From Arthrobacter sp. 18067 (lineage in GTDB: Bacteria; Actinomycetota; Actinomycetes; Actinomycetales; Micrococcaceae): 64,000 nucleotides of DNA. Both the position numbers and the translations under genes were made by a program. Location: NCBI RefSeq assembly GCF_902706295.1, contig NZ_CACSJJ010000002.1, positions 248,001-312,000 on the forward strand, read 5' to 3'. Of this stretch, positions 36,592-44,954 are shown one piece after another (positions within the stretch are counted from its first letter, which is position 1; every line of letters starts with the position of its first letter). The notes below the pieces were generated by a model, which was given only the letters and a program-made list of their open reading frames with translations, made no database searches and had not been told where the DNA came from.

Positions 36592-39126
36592 ATGAAACTT
36601 CTTGAACAGCTTCCCGGTACCATCGCCGCCGATCCCCTGGACCCCGACGAAATCTACACACGGTTCGTGGAGTGGACGGAGAGCCGCGGGTTGCAGTTGT
36701 ACCCAGCCCAGGACGAGGCGATCATGGAGCTCGCCTCCGGTGCCAACGTCATCCTCGCCACCCCCACCGGCTCAGGAAAATCACTGGTAGCCATCGCGGC
36801 CCACTTCGAAGCCATGGCACGCGGCCGGAGGAGTTACTACACGGCGCCCATCAAGGCCCTGGTATCCGAAAAGTTCTTTGCTCTCTGCGACATTTTCGGC
36901 GCGGAGAACGTGGGGATGATCACCGGTGATTCCGGCGTCAACCAGGATGCCCCCATTATTTGTTGCACGGCGGAAATCCTTGCCAACATCGCGCTCCGCG
37001 AAGGCTCGACGGCGGACCTTGGCTCGGTGGTCATGGACGAGTTCCATTTCTATTCCGACCCCCAACGTGGTTGGGCATGGCAGGTGCCCCTCCTGGAACT
37101 CCCCCAGGCACAGTTCCTCCTCATGTCCGCCACCTTGGGCGACGTCTCCCGTTTTGAAACCGGACTGACTGAGCTGACGGGCCGGACCACCACCACCGTG
37201 AGCTCCGCGGAACGTCCCATTCCACTGCACCACTACTACCACCTGACCCCTGTTCACGAGACGTTGGAGGAGTTGCTCTCCACCAAGCAGGTCCCCGTTT
37301 ACGTGGTGCACTTCAGCCAGGCAGAAGCCATTGAGCGTGCCCAGAACCTGATGAGCATCAACATGTGCAGCCGCGCCGAAAAGGACCGCATCGCTGAGCT
37401 CATTGCTGGATTCCGGTTCGCAGCCGGCTTCGGAAAAACCCTCAACAGGCTGGTCCGACACGGCATCGGCGTGCACCACGCCGGGATGCTCCCCAAGTAC
37501 CGCCGGCTGGTGGAGCAACTGGCCCAGGCGGGGCTCCTGAAAGTCATCTGTGGTACCGATACGTTGGGGGTGGGCATCAACGTACCCATCCGGACAGTGT
37601 TGTTGACCGCTTTGAGCAAGTACGACGGCGTGCGCACCAGATCGCTCAACTCTCGTGAGTTCCACCAGATTGCCGGACGTGCCGGCCGGGCAGGTTACGA
37701 CACCGCCGGTACGGTGGTGGTCCAGGCTCCGGACCACGTGGTGGAGAACACCAAGGCGATGGCGAAGGCCACTGCCAAGTTCGGCGATGACCAAAAGAAG
37801 CTGCGCCAAGTGGTGAAGAAGAAGCCTCCGGAAGGATTCGTATCCTGGGGCGAACCAACCTTTAAACGGTTGGTCGAGTCAGTGCCTGAGCCGCTGACAT
37901 CAAGTTTCACCGTGACCCACGCAATGTTGCTCAACCTCATGGAACGCCCGGGCGATCCCTTCCACACAACCCGGCGCCTGCTCAGCGAGAACCATGAGAG
38001 CCGCCCTGCGCAGCTGAAACTCATGAAGAAGGCCCTGGGAATCTACCGCGAACTGCTTGCCGCCGGAGTGGTGGAACGGATCCCGGAAGAGGAACAGGAA
38101 GCCGAGGGGCGCTCGGTACGCCTGACTGTGCATCTGCAGGCCAACTTCGCATTGAACCAACCCCTTTCGCCCTTCGCGCTTGCCGCGCTGGAACTTCTCG
38201 ATCCGGAGTCGCCGTCGTACGCCTTGGACGTTGTCTCCGTTATCGAATCGACGCTGGAGAAGCCACGCCAGATTCTCTCGGCTCAGCAAAAGAAGGCGCG
38301 CGGCGAGGCAGTTGCCGCCATGAAGGCCGACGGCATCGAGTATGAGCAGCGCATGGCCATGCTGGATGAAGTCACCTACCCCATGCCCTTGGCCGAAATT
38401 CTCGGCGAGGCTTTCGAGGTCTACCGCAAGGCGGCTCCTTGGGTGGGCGACTTCGAACTTGCACCGAAATCGATCATCCGGGACATGTATGAGCGCGCCA
38501 TGAACTTTGGCGAGTTCGTGCAGTTCTATGGCCTGGCCCGCTCTGAGGGCATCGTCCTGCGTTACCTTGCTGACGGGTTCCGCGCGCTGCGACAGACCGT
38601 TCCCCAGGATTCGCTCCGTGAGGACCTTGAAGACCTTATTGCGTGGCTGGGGGAACTGGTCCGCCAAGTTGATTCCAGCCTGCTGGATGAATGGGAAGAA
38701 CTCACGTCGGGGCTTGGCCCCACGCCGCACGACGCTCCCCCGCCCCCGCCGCCGCTCCTGAGCGCCAATATCCGTGCTTTCCGGGTGATGGTCCGCAATG
38801 AGATGTTCCGCAGGGTTGAGCTCTTCGCTGATGAGGACTCTGCGGCGCTTGGCGAACTCGACGGCGAAGCCGGCTGGGACGCAGAACGCTGGGAAGAGGT
38901 CTTGGACGACTACTTCGATGAACACGACGACATTGGAACGGGTCCTGATGCGCGCGGCCCCGGATTGCTCATCATCACCGAGGAAACCGGCACGTGGAAA
39001 GTCCGGCAGATCTTCGACGATCCCGCAAGAAACCATGACTGGGGAATCTCGGCCGAGGTGGATTTGGCAGCATCAGACGAGACCGGCACCGCGGTGGTCC
39101 GGGTAACAGACGTCAACAGGCTGTAG
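36592..39126 (+). CDS. DExH-box RNA helicase with DUF3516-type C-terminus
   Basis: 844 aa. Walker A is ATPTGSGKS (about residue 57), motif II is MDEFHFY (a DEFH box), motif III MSATLGD, and motif VI QIAGRAGRAGYDT. This is the Ski2/Mtr4-like superfamily 2 layout, followed by the long actinobacterial DUF3516 C-terminal region. It is probably involved in RNA turnover; the substrate is unknown. TAAGCT lies 8 nt before the ATG, so the mRNA may have almost no leader. It starts a rightward run of four genes. Confidence 0.88.
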   Translation: MKLLEQLPGTIAADPLDPDEIYTRFVEWTESRGLQLYPAQDEAIMELASGANVILATPTGSGKSLVAIAAHFEAMARGRRSYYTAPIKALVSEKFFALCDIFGAENVGMITGDSGVNQDAPIICCTAEILANIALREGSTADLGSVVMDEFHFYSDPQRGWAWQVPLLELPQAQFLLMSATLGDVSRFETGLTELTGRTTTTVSSAERPIPLHHYYHLTPVHETLEELLSTKQVPVYVVHFSQAEAIERAQNLMSINMCSRAEKDRIAELIAGFRFAAGFGKTLNRLVRHGIGVHHAGMLPKYRRLVEQLAQAGLLKVICGTDTLGVGINVPIRTVLLTALSKYDGVRTRSLNSREFHQIAGRAGRAGYDTAGTVVVQAPDHVVENTKAMAKATAKFGDDQKKLRQVVKKKPPEGFVSWGEPTFKRLVESVPEPLTSSFTVTHAMLLNLMERPGDPFHTTRRLLSENHESRPAQLKLMKKALGIYRELLAAGVVERIPEEEQEAEGRSVRLTVHLQANFALNQPLSPFALAALELLDPESPSYALDVVSVIESTLEKPRQILSAQQKKARGEAVAAMKADGIEYEQRMAMLDEVTYPMPLAEILGEAFEVYRKAAPWVGDFELAPKSIIRDMYERAMNFGEFVQFYGLARSEGIVLRYLADGFRALRQTVPQDSLREDLEDLIAWLGELVRQVDSSLLDEWEELTSGLGPTPHDAPPPPPPLLSANIRAFRVMVRNEMFRRVELFADEDSAALGELDGEAGWDAERWEEVLDDYFDEHDDIGTGPDARGPGLLIITEETGTWKVRQIFDDPARNHDWGISAEVDLAASDETGTAVVRVTDVNRL

Positions 39127-39137
39127 GTTCAGCCGCT

Positions 39138-40514
39138 GTGGAACCCTTCCCGGACTTGACCGACAGCTTGCGGGGCTTCGAAGCCCTCCGTGCGGCACCC
39201 CCGGCGGGCTGCTTCGGTCCGCGTCGATGGTGGGGCGGCCCCCTGGACGTTGAAGGGCTCGCGCTGGGGTCCGTCCAGGCGGCAGCTACGGCCCTCCAGG
39301 CCCTCACGGATACGGCCGGTCGGTACGCCGTGGCATCGGGACCAACGGCTGCTTCCTTCGATTCCCTGGGGCACCTCAGGATTTCGGGCAGCAAGCCTCA
39401 AGGTTTTGCTCCGATGTCAGGCTTCCGGCCGACCCTGGATGGCTGGATCCGCCTGCATGCCAATTACCCACACCATGCTGCACGGTTGATGGAAGCACTT
39501 GTGGCCAGCACGCCCCAAGACGTGGATCGGGCACTGCTTTCCATGACGTCGGTGGAAGCCGAAGAAGCCATCGCGGCAGGGAAAGGTGTTGCCGCGGCGG
39601 TTCGCACACGGGAGGAGTGGCTTTCCGCGCCCATGCACGGCGGGGCAAGCGAGGGACCTTGGATCAAGTTCATGCGTCCTGCATCAGCCCAGGCGGAGAC
39701 ATTGCGACCGTCGTCGTGGGTTCCTTCAACGGAGCCGTTTCAGCCGCTGGCAGGATTACGGGTGCTCGACCTGACGCGGGTCATCGCGGGCCCAACATCA
39801 ACCCGCTTCCTTGGCGCTTTGGGTGCGGATGTGCTCCGTATCGATCCTCCCGGTCTTCCAGAGCTCACCGATGCCTTCGTCGACTCGGGTTTCGACAAGC
39901 GCAGCGCGGAAGCCGACCTCGGCGATGCCGATGTCTTGGCAGCCGTGCAGCATCTGCTCGCGTCGGCAGATGTCGTGGTGACCGGATACCGCCGCGGCGG
40001 CCTGGACAGATTCGGCCTAAGCCCTGAGGAATTGCTTGCCACCAGGCCTGATCTTGTGGTGGTGACCTTGAGTGCGTGGGGCAGCGGACCTTGGAAAGCC
40101 AGACGCGGCTTCGACAGTCTGGTGCAGGCAGCCTGCGGAATCGCCGAACGCTACGGACGGTATGACGACGACGGGTGGAAGCCGGGCGCGCTCCCCGTCC
40201 AGGCCTTGGACCACGCAACAGGGTACGGTCTTGCAGCAGCCGCACTGGCCTTGCTGGCCGAACGGCGAAGGACAGGCAGAGGCGGAACAGCTCAGCTTTC
40301 CCTCGCGCGGACAGCTGAGGAATTGTTCTGTTTGCCGGCACCTGAGCCGTCGGGCCCGCTGAGTTCCCTGCCGGAACCGGAGTACCTCGAAACGGAGAGT
40401 CCCTATGGCCACCTCCGGTTCGTCGGCCCCCCGTTGATGGTTGACGGTGCTCCCCTTCGCTATGGCCGGGCCCCCGAACGGTATGGCATCTCGGCGCTGG
40501 CTTGGCGGCACTAG
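39138..40514 (+). CDS. Family III CoA-transferase (CaiB/BaiF-like)
   Basis: 458 aa from GTG 39138, 11 nt after the helicase gene. The hallmark segment is LRVLDLTRVIAGPTSTRFLGALGADVLRID (residues about 213-242), followed by VVVTGYRRGGLDRFGLSPEEL and VVVTLSAWGSGPW. Unusually the conserved segment sits mid-protein, after ~200 residues of related but degenerate sequence, so this may be a two-lobe variant. It would move CoA between carboxylic acids; substrates unknown. Confidence 0.8.
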   Translation: MEPFPDLTDSLRGFEALRAAPPAGCFGPRRWWGGPLDVEGLALGSVQAAATALQALTDTAGRYAVASGPTAASFDSLGHLRISGSKPQGFAPMSGFRPTLDGWIRLHANYPHHAARLMEALVASTPQDVDRALLSMTSVEAEEAIAAGKGVAAAVRTREEWLSAPMHGGASEGPWIKFMRPASAQAETLRPSSWVPSTEPFQPLAGLRVLDLTRVIAGPTSTRFLGALGADVLRIDPPGLPELTDAFVDSGFDKRSAEADLGDADVLAAVQHLLASADVVVTGYRRGGLDRFGLSPEELLATRPDLVVVTLSAWGSGPWKARRGFDSLVQAACGIAERYGRYDDDGWKPGALPVQALDHATGYGLAAAALALLAERRRTGRGGTAQLSLARTAEELFCLPAPEPSGPLSSLPEPEYLETESPYGHLRFVGPPLMVDGAPLRYGRAPERYGISALAWRH

Positions 40515-40542
40515 CCACGGCTCCCCTAGTAAGCTCGAAGGC

Positions 40543-41055
40543 ATGAGTGTAATCCGCCCAGCCACTGTTGAAGACGTCCCTGCCATCCTCCGTATGATCC
40601 ACGATCTTGCGATCTACGAGAAGGAACCGGATGCTGTCAAAAACACTCCGGAGATGCTTGCCGAAGTACTCTTCGGCGCGAACCCCCGTGTCTACGCCAC
40701 CATGGCCGAAAACAGTGCGGGCACAGTGCAGGGTTTCGCCCTTTGGTTCCTGAATTACTCAACCTGGGAAGGCGTTCACGGAATCTACCTTGAAGACCTC
40801 TACGTGATTCCCGATGCCCGCGGCGAAGGCCATGGCAAGGCACTGTTGCAGCATCTGGCCGCCACCGCCGTCGAGCATGGATATGCCCGCGTGGAGTGGA
40901 GCGTCCTGAACTGGAACGAACCCTCCATCAACTTCTACAAGAACCTTGGCGCCTTCCCGATGGAGGAATGGTCAACGTTCCGCCTGACCGGCGACGCACT
41001 TAACGCCTTCGGCGCGAAAGTGGGCCACGCCAACGAGGCTCTTGCCCGTGGCTGA
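40543..41055 (+). CDS. GNAT-family N-acetyltransferase
   Basis: 170 aa from ATG 40543. It begins VIRPATVEDVPAILRMIHDLA, and the acetyl-CoA loop is ARGEGHGKALLQHLA (about residue 90), with VEWSVLNWNEPSINFYKNLGA near the C-terminus. This resembles the thialysine/diamine acetyltransferase subgroup (SSAT2-like). TAAGCT lies 7 nt before the ATG. It overlaps the next gene by 8 nt. Confidence 0.88.
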   Translation: MSVIRPATVEDVPAILRMIHDLAIYEKEPDAVKNTPEMLAEVLFGANPRVYATMAENSAGTVQGFALWFLNYSTWEGVHGIYLEDLYVIPDARGEGHGKALLQHLAATAVEHGYARVEWSVLNWNEPSINFYKNLGAFPMEEWSTFRLTGDALNAFGAKVGHANEALARG

Positions 41056-42382
41056 CCGGCACCCCATCGAAGCGCACAGCATCCGCGCCCACCACGAATT
41101 CCGTGGGGTGCGGACTGCGGAACACTATTTCACGGTCCCTTTGGTGCACGCATCTGCTGAATCCGGCCACGTCGGCGAGACAATTACGGTCTTTGCCAGG
41201 GAGTACTCATCCACGGAGCACACGGCTGAGCAGGCCGGCAGGCTGCCGTGGCTCTTGTTCCTGCAGGGCGGTCCGGGCGGCCGGGGAAACCGGGTTACCT
41301 CTCTGTCCGGCTGGATGAAGGCCGCGGCCAAAGATTTCCGTATCCTGATGCTGGACCAGCGCGGCACCGGGTTGTCCACGCCCGTTGAGCAACAGTCACT
41401 GGGGCTCAGGGGCGACACCACAGCCCAGGCCGATTACCTGACCCACTTCCGTGCCGACTCCATCGTGGCTGACGCTGAATACATAAGGAAAATCCTGGGT
41501 TCAGGACCCTGGTCCGTCCTCGGCCAGAGCTTCGGTGGCTTCTGCGCGTTGACGTATCTTTCCTTCGCGCCGGAGGGGCTGCGCGAGGTGCTCATCACCG
41601 GTGGGCTGGCCCCGCTCCAAGGTCCGGCCGACCGGGTGTATCACGCCACGTTCCACCGCGTCGCCGCACGGAATGCCGAATACTTCTCTTGGTACCCGGA
41701 AGACCGGGAGAAGGTCACAAGGATCGCCCGCCACCTGGAACGGCAACCTGAGTTCCTGGCAAGTGGTGAAAGGCTGACGTCCGAGCGCTTCCAGATGGTG
41801 GGATCTTTTCTGGGCGGTAACACCCGCGTGGACGCCCTCCACTATCTCCTGGAGGACGCCTTCATCGACACTCCGTCCGGAGAACGCCTGTCGGAAACGT
41901 TCCTCGAACAAGCGCGCGGACTCGTCAGCCGTGCCGCTAATCCCTTGTACGCCGTCCTGCACGAGTCGATCTACGGACAGGGTGGGGCAACCAACTGGGC
42001 CGCGTGGCGCGTGTTGGAGGACTACCCGGAGTTCAAGCCCGATGCCAAGGAACCGCTGCTGACAGGCGAGATGGTGTACCCCTGGTATTTCGAACAGGAC
42101 CCGGCACTCCTCCCCCTCCGTGACGTAGCTGAACAGCTGGCCGTCAAGAAGGACTGGAAGCCGTTGTACGACCCCGCGCGATTGGCCGTCAACACAGTGC
42201 CTGTGGCCGCTGCCGTGTATAAGGACGACATCTACGTGGATCACGATCTGTCACTCGAAACGGCTGCAGCAGTGCGTGGCCTTCAGCCTTGGGTTACCTC
42301 GGACTTCCACCATGACGGCATTGGAGAAGACGGCGAAGGCATCTTCGGCCGGCTTATCGGGATGGTCCGCGCCACTCGCTAG
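41048..42382 (+). CDS. Prolyl aminopeptidase-like alpha/beta hydrolase
   Basis: 444 aa from GTG 41048, with GAGG nine bases upstream. The oxyanion loop is LFLQGGPGGRG, the nucleophile elbow is GQSFGGFCAL (Ser about residue 160), and DQRGTGLS is also typical of family S33 prolyl iminopeptidases. The catalytic His is probably in the C-terminal SDFHHDGIGEDG segment. No signal peptide is visible, so it is cytoplasmic. Its last 4 nt overlap the convergent MFS gene. Confidence 0.87.
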   Translation: MADRHPIEAHSIRAHHEFRGVRTAEHYFTVPLVHASAESGHVGETITVFAREYSSTEHTAEQAGRLPWLLFLQGGPGGRGNRVTSLSGWMKAAAKDFRILMLDQRGTGLSTPVEQQSLGLRGDTTAQADYLTHFRADSIVADAEYIRKILGSGPWSVLGQSFGGFCALTYLSFAPEGLREVLITGGLAPLQGPADRVYHATFHRVAARNAEYFSWYPEDREKVTRIARHLERQPEFLASGERLTSERFQMVGSFLGGNTRVDALHYLLEDAFIDTPSGERLSETFLEQARGLVSRAANPLYAVLHESIYGQGGATNWAAWRVLEDYPEFKPDAKEPLLTGEMVYPWYFEQDPALLPLRDVAEQLAVKKDWKPLYDPARLAVNTVPVAAAVYKDDIYVDHDLSLETAAAVRGLQPWVTSDFHHDGIGEDGEGIFGRLIGMVRATR

Positions 42383-43728
42383 ACCGCTGAACTATCGGTT
42401 CGGTCCTGCTCTGCCAGCGGTATCCGGCGGACTGCCGTGACGGCGGTCAGGGCCAACACGGCTGCAGCCAGGATGCTGGAAGCAATGTTGAGGCCTTGAT
42501 AGCCGATCCAGGCCAGGAGTAGGCCTGAGGTGGCGCCGCCGATTGCGCCGGCGCCACCCATGAGCGTATCTGAGACGCCCTGCACTGTAACGCGTTCGTC
42601 AGGTGCAACGCTTTCGGCCAACAGGGTTGATCCGGCGATGGTTGCAGCAGACCACCCCAAGCCCAGGAGAACCAGTCCTGCGGTGACAAGCACGGGCTCA
42701 TGTTGTCCGAATCCGGCGATGAACACCGCCACCAACAGCATTCCGTGCCCCATGGCAATGGTCTGCAACCGCCCCGCTCTGTCGGTCAGCCAGCCCCACA
42801 GTGGGGAAAGCGCAAACATTCCTGCGATGTGGAGCGAAATCGTGATGCCTATGACCACCAGTGCGTCCGTGCTGTCGGTTGCTCCACCGTGATGCCCCTC
42901 ATGGGAACCGCCCACGAGTTGTTGCAGGTGAAGGGGCGTCATGGACATCACTGCCACCATGACCCCATGTGCCGCCACCACGGCGGCCAAAGCCAACAAG
43001 GCCAGGGGCGATGTGCGGACGGCACGCAGCCCGGAACGGATTGTTCCCCGAACCGGCTTCGCCGCGGCATCTCCGTTGCCGTCGGCCAACGAAGCCAGCT
43101 TCCGGGAAAACATCAGCGGGTCAGGCCTCAGGCCCACGAACAGCAGCGCGGCCGCCAGGAACAGCCCGGCCGCAGAGAACACGAACGGTCCAGCGATCGG
43201 CGGCAGCCCAAGGGCCGCGCCCACCACCGCCCCTGGCTGGATCAGGTTGGGACCGGCGACAGCACCGATGGTGATAGCCCAGACCACCGTGGACAGCGAC
43301 CGCCCACGGTGCTCAGGTTCAGCGAGGTCGACGGCGGCGAACCTCGCCTGGAGGTTCGCGGCCGTGCCAAGGCCAAGGAAGGCCGCCCCCAGCAAGAGCA
43401 GCACGAAGGACTGCCCCATCACGGACGCGATGATGAGGAGTGCCCCGACCATGGCGGCCACCAGCCCGGTCACCAGTCCTACCCGGCGGCCCCGCGATTC
43501 CGCGAGGCGCGCCAAGGGCAGCGCGGCGATCGCCGCTGCAAGTGTCAGGACGGTAGTGATGGAGCCCGCCCAAGCTTCGGAACCAGACAGGTCCACCGCC
43601 AGCAACGATCCGATGGAAAGCGTGGCTCCGTTGCCAACGCCGCTGAGCAGCTGTGCCGAACTGAGCAGGAAAACAGTACGGCGCTGAACCCTTTGTGGGT
43701 CCAGCGCCGTAGGTGAAGTGGTAGTCAC
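42379..43728 (-). CDS. MFS transporter (drug or metabolite efflux-like)
   Basis: 449 aa, twelve predicted helices with the MFS loop 2-3 motif (ARLAESRGRRVGLVTG, about residues 75-90) and a repeated motif in the second half (LWGWLTDRAGRLQTIAMG). A His-rich central cytoplasmic loop (GGSHEGHHGGATD) may bind metal. Substrate unknown. The GTG start lies inside a perfect inverted repeat and no clear Shine-Dalgarno is present. It follows terC by 29 nt on the same strand. Confidence 0.85.
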   Translation of the reverse strand: MTTTSPTALDPQRVQRRTVFLLSSAQLLSGVGNGATLSIGSLLAVDLSGSEAWAGSITTVLTLAAAIAALPLARLAESRGRRVGLVTGLVAAMVGALLIIASVMGQSFVLLLLGAAFLGLGTAANLQARFAAVDLAEPEHRGRSLSTVVWAITIGAVAGPNLIQPGAVVGAALGLPPIAGPFVFSAAGLFLAAALLFVGLRPDPLMFSRKLASLADGNGDAAAKPVRGTIRSGLRAVRTSPLALLALAAVVAAHGVMVAVMSMTPLHLQQLVGGSHEGHHGGATDSTDALVVIGITISLHIAGMFALSPLWGWLTDRAGRLQTIAMGHGMLLVAVFIAGFGQHEPVLVTAGLVLLGLGWSAATIAGSTLLAESVAPDERVTVQGVSDTLMGGAGAIGGATSGLLLAWIGYQGLNIASSILAAAVLALTAVTAVRRIPLAEQDRTDSSAV

Positions 43729-43733
43729 TTCAC
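43713..43733 (-). promoter_or_regulatory. Inverted repeat over the MFS gene start codon
   Basis: GTGAAGTG-5 nt-CACTTCAC is a perfect 8-bp inverted repeat covering 43713-43733, and the MFS GTG start (43726-43728) lies in one arm. It could fold in the mRNA and hide the start codon, or be a DNA operator. It is also the only stem between terC and the MFS gene. Confidence 0.5.
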
Positions 43734-43757
43734 GAGACTACAACTTTTCGAGGAGAG

Positions 43758-44786
43758 TTACTCAGCCTCGCTCATGCTCTTTTTGGCATCTTCCTCAAGC
43801 CGGGCATCCAGCTTGGCTTGCCGTGCTTGCGGGCTCAGGAGGCTGGCAACGACCGCCACGATGATGGTTCCGACAATGACGGCCAGCGACACGTAGGTGG
43901 GAATCTCAGGAGCCCACTCGATGTGGTGGCCTCCGTTGATGAACGGAAGCTCGTTCACGTGCATGGCGTGCAGGACGAGCTTGACGCCGATGAACGCGAG
44001 GATCACGGACAGGGCGTGCTTCAGGTACACCAAACGGGTCATGAGGCCACCGAGCAGGAAGTACAGCTGGCGCAGGCCCATCAGCGCGAAGATGTTCGCC
44101 GTGAAGACGATGAAGGCGCTCTGGGTGAGGCCGAAGATCGCCGGGATGGAGTCCACAGCGAAGAGAAGGTCGGTCAGGCCGATGGTCACGAAGACGATCA
44201 GCATTGGGGTGAAGACCTTCTTGCCCTCAACAGTGGTCCGCAACTTGCCGCCGTCGAACTTTTCGGACATCGGCAGGACCTTGCGGAGGCGGGCAATCAG
44301 CGGGTTCTCAGCACCCTCTTCTTCATCCTCGCCGGAATCCTTGGCCTGCTTCCAGGCCGTCCACAGGAGGAACGCGCCAAAGATATAGAAGACCCAGCTG
44401 AACTGTTCGATCACCACGGCGCCGAGGGCAATGAAGATACCGCGGAGGATCAGCGCAATGATGATGCCCACCATCAGCACTTCCTGCTGGTACTTACGGG
44501 GCACGGAGAAGCGGGCCATGATGATGATGAAGACAAAGAGGTTGTCGATGCTGAGGCTGTATTCAGTGACCCAGCCGGCGATGAACTGGCCGCCGTATTC
44601 AGGGCCGGCAAAGAAGAACATGGCAACTGCAAAGAGCAGGGCCAGTCCTACATAGAAGCCGACCCACAGGCCGGCCTCTTTCATGGAAGGTTCATGGGGA
44701 CGCTTGACGACCAAGAGAAGGTCGATCAGCAGGATGATTCCGAGGACGACAAAGGAGCCGACCTCAAACCAGACGGGAAGCTGCAT
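43758..44786 (-). CDS. TerC-family integral membrane metal exporter
   Basis: 342 aa with about nine helices. The family signatures WVTEYSLSIDNLFVFIIIMARF (Asp/Asn in the first half) and FAVDSIPAIFGLTQSAFIVFTANIFALMGLRQLYF (second half) are intact; both carry conserved acidic residues used for metal. TerC/Alx relatives (MeeF, MeeY, Alx) export manganese. ATG at 44786 follows AAAGG. A probable manganese riboswitch precedes it, which strongly supports a manganese role. Confidence 0.9.
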   Translation of the reverse strand: MQLPVWFEVGSFVVLGIILLIDLLLVVKRPHEPSMKEAGLWVGFYVGLALLFAVAMFFFAGPEYGGQFIAGWVTEYSLSIDNLFVFIIIMARFSVPRKYQQEVLMVGIIIALILRGIFIALGAVVIEQFSWVFYIFGAFLLWTAWKQAKDSGEDEEEGAENPLIARLRKVLPMSEKFDGGKLRTTVEGKKVFTPMLIVFVTIGLTDLLFAVDSIPAIFGLTQSAFIVFTANIFALMGLRQLYFLLGGLMTRLVYLKHALSVILAFIGVKLVLHAMHVNELPFINGGHHIEWAPEIPTYVSLAVIVGTIIVAVVASLLSPQARQAKLDARLEEDAKKSMSEAE

Positions 44787-44819
44787 TAAAGGTGCCTTTC
44801 GCAGGGTACGGGAAAGCGG

Positions 44820-44947
44820 TGTAAGTCTCTCCGGCCTGCCAGGGTGCGGTGAATGCAAATGTTGGCGGCCCGCTAGATCCGGCGAGGCATCTGTGCCTTG
44901 CGTGCTGACGGACGTAGCGCTTGGGATACTCCCCTACGTGACCTCAA
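44820..44947 (-). promoter_or_regulatory. Probable yybP-ykoY (manganese) riboswitch upstream of terC
   Basis: Read on the minus strand, the leader has the conserved 5' block GGGGAGTA (complement 44927-44934) in a stem-loop closed by ACGTAG/CTACGT, then CGTCAGCAC, a long variable arm, and near the 3' end CCGGAGAGACTT (about 44822-44833). The outer ends can pair (AGGTC with GACTT). This order of blocks is what I know from actinobacterial yybP-ykoY leaders, which sense Mn2+ ahead of TerC or MntP genes. The element lies between the uvrB stop and the terC ATG. No covariance model was run. Confidence 0.65.
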
Positions 44948-44954
44948 CCTTACC

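Noticed and set aside
39138..39750. CoA-transferase as a pseudogene or fusion
   Set aside because: The first ~200 residues look degenerate, but the frame is open, codon use is normal and no stop or shift is seen. Treated as an intact variant.
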